NCBI GenBank assembly: GCA_947494325.1
Contig: CANLUS010000003.1
Location: 455,675-519,674, forward strand
DNA: 64,000 nucleotides
Direction: 5' to 3'
From: an uncultured Flavobacteriaceae bacterium
Lineage (GTDB): Bacteria > Bacteroidota > Bacteroidia > Flavobacteriales > Flavobacteriaceae
In this document: piece after piece, positions 60,472 through 64,000 of the stretch
How the letters are laid out: the number at the start of each line of letters is the position of its first letter
Position numbering within the stretch: the stretch's first letter is position 1
Notes under the pieces: model-generated
What the model saw: the letters and a program-made list of their open reading frames with translations, nothing else
Database searches by the model: none
Told to the model about the DNA's origin: nothing
Program-made: the position numbers and the translations under genes

Positions 60472-61200
60472 TTATTCTATTTTAATTAGTTCGTAATCTT
60501 CAACAAACCCTGAGAGTTTTTCCGATCTAACCTTAATCTCTAATGGAAAAAAACCAGGAATTAGTTTACTCAAATTTAGAATAGAATGAGCTGGTAAGTC
60601 AATTTCGCTGGTTACATACATATCGTAAATCGAGTCTCCAAGCCCAAGGGTATTAACTTCCTTTATTAAAGTCAATTTAAAACAATCAAACCCCATTATA
60701 ATTTTCCGATCCGATTCATTTTTAATTATTTTATAACTGTCCTTCGTTTCCAGAAGATCATATTTTTTATAATTTATAGTCCTTGACTTGTCGTAATAAT
60801 AGAGGAAAGCATCATCTTTTTTAATCAGATAATAATCCCCAATAATTTTACCATTCTGTCTTTGATGTCTCCAAATACTATCGTTTATAATTTCAATAAC
60901 AATTTCCGTCGGAGTAGATTCCATTAAAGATTTTCTATGAAAGTCACCCATCATTTTTTTGAATTCTGAAGAATTACGAATACTATCATATTGTCCTTCT
61001 GGGACTAAAATTTCATCCTGAACTGATGGAGTCAAAGAGTCAACTTTTTCAATAAAGTTATTTAGTCCACTTTCTGTAACCAAGAGTTGGCTTTTAAAAG
61101 TAATTTTGGAGAAATCCGAGTTACGCGTCTCCATTAGTTTTTTACTCGAACAACAACCAGAACAAATGATAAAAGCAAAGATTAAATAAGGTAACTTCAT
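60472..61200 (-). CDS. Hypothetical lipoprotein
   Basis: 242 residues with a lipoprotein signal (FIICSGCCSSKK). The mature domain contains FYHRKSLMESTPTEIVIEI-like text (MMGDFHRKSLMESTPTEIVI), IGDYYLIKKDDAFLYYYDKS, IIMGFDCFKLTLIKEV and a final LSKLIPGFFPLEIKVR. The layout resembles DUF4412-type proteins, but this is not certain. Confidence 0.77.
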   Translation of the reverse strand: MKLPYLIFAFIICSGCCSSKKLMETRNSDFSKITFKSQLLVTESGLNNFIEKVDSLTPSVQDEILVPEGQYDSIRNSSEFKKMMGDFHRKSLMESTPTEIVIEIINDSIWRHQRQNGKIIGDYYLIKKDDAFLYYYDKSRTINYKKYDLLETKDSYKIIKNESDRKIIMGFDCFKLTLIKEVNTLGLGDSIYDMYVTSEIDLPAHSILNLSKLIPGFFPLEIKVRSEKLSGFVEDYELIKIE

Positions 61201-61214
61201 TTTGTATTAAGCCT

Positions 61215-61335
61215 AACGGTTTGTGTATGGTTAGTTACGGGAAATCCGTTAGGATTTTCCGACGTACTCAAAAGTAATTAATTTCGAGTGAATTCCTGCG
61301 AGGGAATTCCTTAGTAATTAATTATACACATTGTT
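61215..61335 (-). repeat. attC-like site, family B
   Basis: Complete site. It closes the 61347-62294 cassette: GTTAGCTGC with GCAGCTAAC (9 of 9), the same box as the cassette at 52264. Confidence 0.87.
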
Positions 61336-61346
61336 AGCTGCTGGCT

Positions 61347-62294
61347 CTATTTATGATATTCTATTTCTCGTTCTGTTACTCCCACATTTTTACTATTAGG
61401 AAATTTTTTGATTAATGTAATCCAATTCCCATTTTTGTCATATTTGTATTCGTAATATTCGTCTATTACTATTTCATCATCTTGCTCGTATTTCTGATAT
61501 TTACTTTTCAAGTTCTCATGATTATATTCGAATAGTTCTTTAGTGTAGTGACCATTTCCAGATTCCTGAATACTTTCGATGATATTTCCTTTTCCGTCAT
61601 ATTTTTTATGCTCTTTGAAATATTCAGGATTGCCACCCTTAGGATAAGTAGTTCTATGAGATTCAAATAAAACACCTTCATTGTATATATAATTCATCTT
61701 CTGGTAAAGGTATTTATCTTCAATATGTTGAACGGAAGAAATAATCTTGTTTAGTTCGTTGTATTCAAATACCATTGTGGTTTTTGATTTTTTTCCCATC
61801 CATATTTCTTCTGTAACCTTTTTAACTAGGTTACCAGCTCTATAGAAAAATTCAGTTTTAGATACAGATTTTTTTGATTTATATTGATTACCCGATTCAT
61901 AATGTTTAACCTTAATTTCGTTTTTTTCATTATAAACGTATTCTGACCTTCCATAAGTTCTAATTCCTGTTTTTGAAGACATAGAAACTAATTCGATTTG
62001 ATCACCATGTTCATTATACTTATATAAATAGCGATTCTTTAGATTACCATTTTTGTCATAACTGTCATGTCTTAAAATATTACCTTGATCATTATATTCG
62101 TGAATATCATATTGGAATGAACTAAAGGCTTTTTTTCTTTTAAGAACTTTGTCGTCAGGTCCAATAAAGTAATCCACTTTCTTTATAGTTTTTATAATAG
62201 GTTTTTCACTTTTTACAAACTTTTGTGTGGGAGCAAAATAGATTAGTCCAAATAAAAATAATAAGGGGCCAGAGTGCTTAATTGGATTGATCAT
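61347..62294 (-). CDS. Secreted YD/RHS-type repeat protein
   Basis: 315 residues; a hydrophobic N-terminus (GPLLFLFGLIYFAPTQ) may act as signal or anchor. Repeats include EYNDQGNILRHDSYDKNGNL, YKYNEHGDQIELVS, FEYNELNKIISSVQ, KYDGKGNIIESIQ and EYKYDKNGNWITLIKK. It ends like the 57277 protein (KYDKNGNWIT..EREIEYHK versus TYDNQGNWIT..ERKIEYNK), so the two are diverged relatives in separate cassettes. Confidence 0.87.
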   Translation of the reverse strand: MINPIKHSGPLLFLFGLIYFAPTQKFVKSEKPIIKTIKKVDYFIGPDDKVLKRKKAFSSFQYDIHEYNDQGNILRHDSYDKNGNLKNRYLYKYNEHGDQIELVSMSSKTGIRTYGRSEYVYNEKNEIKVKHYESGNQYKSKKSVSKTEFFYRAGNLVKKVTEEIWMGKKSKTTMVFEYNELNKIISSVQHIEDKYLYQKMNYIYNEGVLFESHRTTYPKGGNPEYFKEHKKYDGKGNIIESIQESGNGHYTKELFEYNHENLKSKYQKYEQDDEIVIDEYYEYKYDKNGNWITLIKKFPNSKNVGVTEREIEYHK

Positions 62295-62329
62295 ATTTTT
62301 CTGGGTTTCTAATTCTTCAGCTTGCAGCT

Positions 62330-62453
62330 AACGGTTTGGCTATGGTTTCGTTGCGGAATTGTCCGCCAGGACATTCCGAGATAACCAAGCCATCATTGCA
62401 AGATAAGAATTTCCGTTTAGGAAATTCCGCCGTAATAAATTATAGCCGTTGTT
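62330..62453 (-). repeat. attC-like site, family A
   Basis: Right arm reads CCGTAATAAATTATAGCC. It closes the 62494-63033 cassette: GTTACAAATA with TATTTGTAAC (10 of 10). Confidence 0.87.
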
Positions 62454-62493
62454 ACAAATAGTATTTTATGACTTAATTTATTACGCCTAATCT

Positions 62494-63033
62494 TTAATTA
62501 CATTCCTTATTATAAAAGATAATTATTTTTGTTATCTCAGCTTTTTTTAATTCCTTGTCATTTATTCTTTTCATTAGAACTGGACAATCTTCAAATAAGT
62601 ATAATTTTTTACTTTTAATTTTAGTCCCAAGCTTTAGAGTAGTCCCATCTTTTTCAACAAAATAAGTTTTCCCTGAAGCCACTGGAAGTCCCATTGGGCC
62701 TGCTACACCTGCATTTGAAGAAAATATGCTATACAAATTAATTTTTCCAGAAATTTCTAATTTCATTGGTTTTAGATAACCTTTCTCAACTTTTTTGTAT
62801 CTATACATTTTCGTCATTCCATTGTCTTTAACATCATAACCACTAATATTCTTCTCATCATAATTAATTTCATTAGAATCTTGGTTTAGTTTGAATTTAA
62901 TACCACCAAAAGCTCTAATTTTAATTAGACCTTTTCTCTTATTTCCTGTTTTATCATAGATTATCCCCTCTTTGAATTGTCCATGCGAAATTAGGAAAGA
63001 TAAAAATGCGATAATTGTCAAAGTTTTTTTCAT
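62494..63033 (-). CDS. Hypothetical secreted protein
   Basis: 179 residues with a signal peptide (MKKTLTIIAFLSFLISHGQ). FKEGIIYDKTGNKRKGLIKI at the start and a KFKLNQDSNEINYDEKNISG stretch recall flavobacterial proteins with an N-terminal carboxypeptidase-regulatory-like strand pair, but the match is weak. Two Cys (DCPVL, KECN) near the end. Family unknown. Confidence 0.75.
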   Translation of the reverse strand: MKKTLTIIAFLSFLISHGQFKEGIIYDKTGNKRKGLIKIRAFGGIKFKLNQDSNEINYDEKNISGYDVKDNGMTKMYRYKKVEKGYLKPMKLEISGKINLYSIFSSNAGVAGPMGLPVASGKTYFVEKDGTTLKLGTKIKSKKLYLFEDCPVLMKRINDKELKKAEITKIIIFYNKECN

Positions 63034-63042
63034 ATTATTTGT

Positions 63043-63166
63043 AACGTGTTTGTATATGGTTTGTTGCGTGGTTTAAGCACCTAATTTCGCAAATAAAAAC
63101 CGAATAGAAAATCCGCGAGGATTTTCGTAAGTAGGCTAGTACTAGCAATAAATTATATACGGTGTT
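63043..63166 (-). repeat. attC-like site, family C
   Basis: Complete site. It closes the two-gene cassette 63208-63900: GTTGGCAAC with GTTGCCAAC (9 of 9). Confidence 0.86.
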
Positions 63167-63207
63167 GGCAACTGGCTTTTATTTATTCAGTTCAATTATT
63201 CTCTAAA

Positions 63208-63507
63208 TTAATTTAAAAATAAACTTGCTAAAATTGGCAAAATTCCAAAAATGACAAGTCCAACTATAGAAGTCCAATATTGATAATTTTTCTTCTCTTT
63301 TTTTATGGTACTAAAAATTATAAAAATCAGACTCAATAAAAGTAAAACTGTTCCTAAAATTCCAAAATAAAATAAGACTTGTGCTGTGTTGTCTCCTTCA
63401 TTAAATATACTTGTATAGCTGATTGTCAAATAGAAGGAAATAATATTAATTATTAAAATCCAAATCATAAAATGGAAAGCCCATTTTTTAAAATTTATAT
63501 TATTCAT
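63208..63507 (-). CDS. Small membrane protein
   Basis: 99 residues with three hydrophobic helices (about 11-30, 41-65, 76-97). It begins immediately after the stop of the immunity-protein-like gene (TAA directly followed by ATG), so the two are co-translated. Family unknown; it could be a partner or simply a hitch-hiker. Confidence 0.74.
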   Translation of the reverse strand: MNNINFKKWAFHFMIWILIINIISFYLTISYTSIFNEGDNTAQVLFYFGILGTVLLLLSLIFIIFSTIKKEKKNYQYWTSIVGLVIFGILPILASLFLN

Positions 63508-63900
63508 TTAAGTTAGTTTTTCATTTATTCGGTCAAATTTCTTTTCTCCGAGTTCATTTTTTATTATTTCCGAATTCTGTTCCACAATATTTTTAAATTT
63601 CAGAAATTCAGTTTGATTTTCATTCCAAAATTCAGTCGGTAAACTTGAAACAGCGATAAGTAAATCGCCTTCGTAAAAATCACATTCGGTCAAAATATTA
63701 CGTTCGAGTTTTTCGAGTGCGATTCCGGTTAGATATTCAATTCCGATTTTTTGAGAAATTAGAAGTCTTATCTGTTCGTTTGTCAATTCCGCAATACTGA
63801 TTTTCCGATAATGATAACACTTTTCAACCAAATCAGTCGGAAATTCGGAAGGGTTTTTCCAAATATCTTTCTCTAATTGTTCGATTGATTTTGTTTCCAT
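63508..63900 (-). CDS. CdiI-like contact-dependent inhibition immunity protein
   Basis: 130 residues. The pattern DIWKNPSEFPTDLVEKCYHY .. ELTNEQIRLLISQKIG .. YLTGIALEKLERNIL .. DFYEGDLLIAV is that of CdiI-type immunity proteins as I recall the family (LT.E.LR..I.Q.IGL..L...AL..L..NPL..GDFY.GDLL). Such proteins neutralise the toxin tip of CDI or polymorphic toxins. No toxin gene is next to it, as expected for an orphan immunity gene carried on a cassette. Confidence 0.78.
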   Translation of the reverse strand: METKSIEQLEKDIWKNPSEFPTDLVEKCYHYRKISIAELTNEQIRLLISQKIGIEYLTGIALEKLERNILTECDFYEGDLLIAVSSLPTEFWNENQTEFLKFKNIVEQNSEIIKNELGEKKFDRINEKLT

Positions 63901-63923
63901 ATGAGTGATTTCAGCTTGTTGCC

Positions 63924-64000
63924 AACGGTTTGGCTATGGTTTCGTTGTGGAATTGTCCGCTAGGACCATTCCGCGATAACCAAGCGTTGGTTGAAAGATA
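63924..64000 (-). repeat. attC-like site, family A, cut by the window end
   Basis: The left arm AACGGTTTGGCTATGG and the first hairpin GGAATTGTCC/GGACCATTCC are present; the remainder lies outside the window, so the array continues to the right. Confidence 0.85.

Larger units (their letters stand above)
14221..64000 (-). mobile_element. Integron-like gene-cassette array (superintegron candidate)
   Basis: An all-minus-strand series in which genes, single or in pairs, alternate with palindromic 120-200 bp sites. On the minus strand the unit is gene, stop, site. The two boundaries of each unit are complementary to each other, as expected if units excise as circles with a paired R''/R' box. The sites are intact from 18.5 kb rightward and decayed at 14-17 kb. 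Genes in the array have no fixed functional theme. No recombinase gene lies in the window; by analogy with integrons it should be beyond the right edge. Distinct from classical integrons: the box is mostly GTTGTnn, GTTAGCn, GTTACCn or GTTGCCn rather than GTTRRRY. Confidence 0.85.

Noticed and set aside
18557..64000. CRISPR array
   Set aside because: The repeats are 83-200 bp, palindromic and of several families, and the sequence between them is coding genes of 180-1500 bp rather than short unique spacers.
1..64000. tRNA, rRNA, riboswitch or phage genes
   Set aside because: No cloverleaf ending in CCA-like sequence, no rRNA stretch, no known riboswitch core and no phage structural or packaging motif was recognised on either strand by eye; a covariance-model scan was not possible.

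Overview
This is low-GC DNA from a member of the Bacteroidetes, most likely a marine Flavobacteriaceae. The grounds are AT-rich codons, few Shine-Dalgarno sequences, many MKK-type signal peptides and lipoproteins, and families typical of that group (DUF6090, YD-repeat, FG-GAP and TlpA-type proteins). No rRNA, tRNA, phage or CRISPR was seen.

Left part, about 1-11.2 kb, is ordinary chromosome. It holds a TetR regulator with an ABC1-kinase-like gene (cut by the window edge), a divergent fasciclin-domain protein with a perfect palindrome between them, a cyclase-family hydrolase, a VOC protein, an AraC-DUF5367-DUF1772-NmrA operon, a four-domain lipoprotein paired with an O-methyltransferase, and a second AraC regulator.

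Right part, about 14.2 kb to the right edge, is a giant gene-cassette array resembling a sedentary chromosomal integron. Except for the FG-GAP gene at 11.4-12.8 kb, every gene after 11.2 kb is on the minus strand. From 18.5 kb on, genes (single, or occasionally two together) are separated by an imperfectly palindromic site, mostly 120-150 bp. I count 51 complete sites plus one cut by the window end, in about eight sequence families. Each site has outer stem ends AACGG..GGCTAT / ATAGCC..GTTGTT or GTGTAT / ATACAC, and two inner hairpins. The decisive observation is that the two boundaries of each cassette are complementary to each other, usually over 9-10 bases, and differ from those of the neighbours (for example GTTAGCTAC with GTAGCTAAC, then GTTGTAAACA with TGTTTACAAC). 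This is what R'' and R' boxes of attC sites should do when a cassette is a circle. The boxes do not fit the classical GTTRRRY rule, so the recombinase may be an unusual IntI or something different. No integrase lies in the window. From cassette polarity (gene, then site) the attI/integrase end should be beyond position 64000, and the decayed sites at 11-16 kb mark the old distal end.

Cassette contents are mostly small secreted, lipoprotein or membrane proteins of unknown function, plus a DmpA-type peptidase, a class-C beta-lactamase-like serine hydrolase, a rhomboid protease, a TlpA-type thioredoxin, a MarR-GNAT fusion, a cupin, an epimerase, and a CdiI-like immunity protein. Eight cassettes encode DUF6090 proteins with an almost constant membrane-anchor N-terminus and highly divergent C-terminal parts. 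Five near-identical 345-bp gene-less elements sit exactly at cassette junctions, four of them directly upstream of DUF6090 genes. In several genes the att site itself supplies the stop codon and last residues (C-termini QQRL, QQRV, NNGYK).
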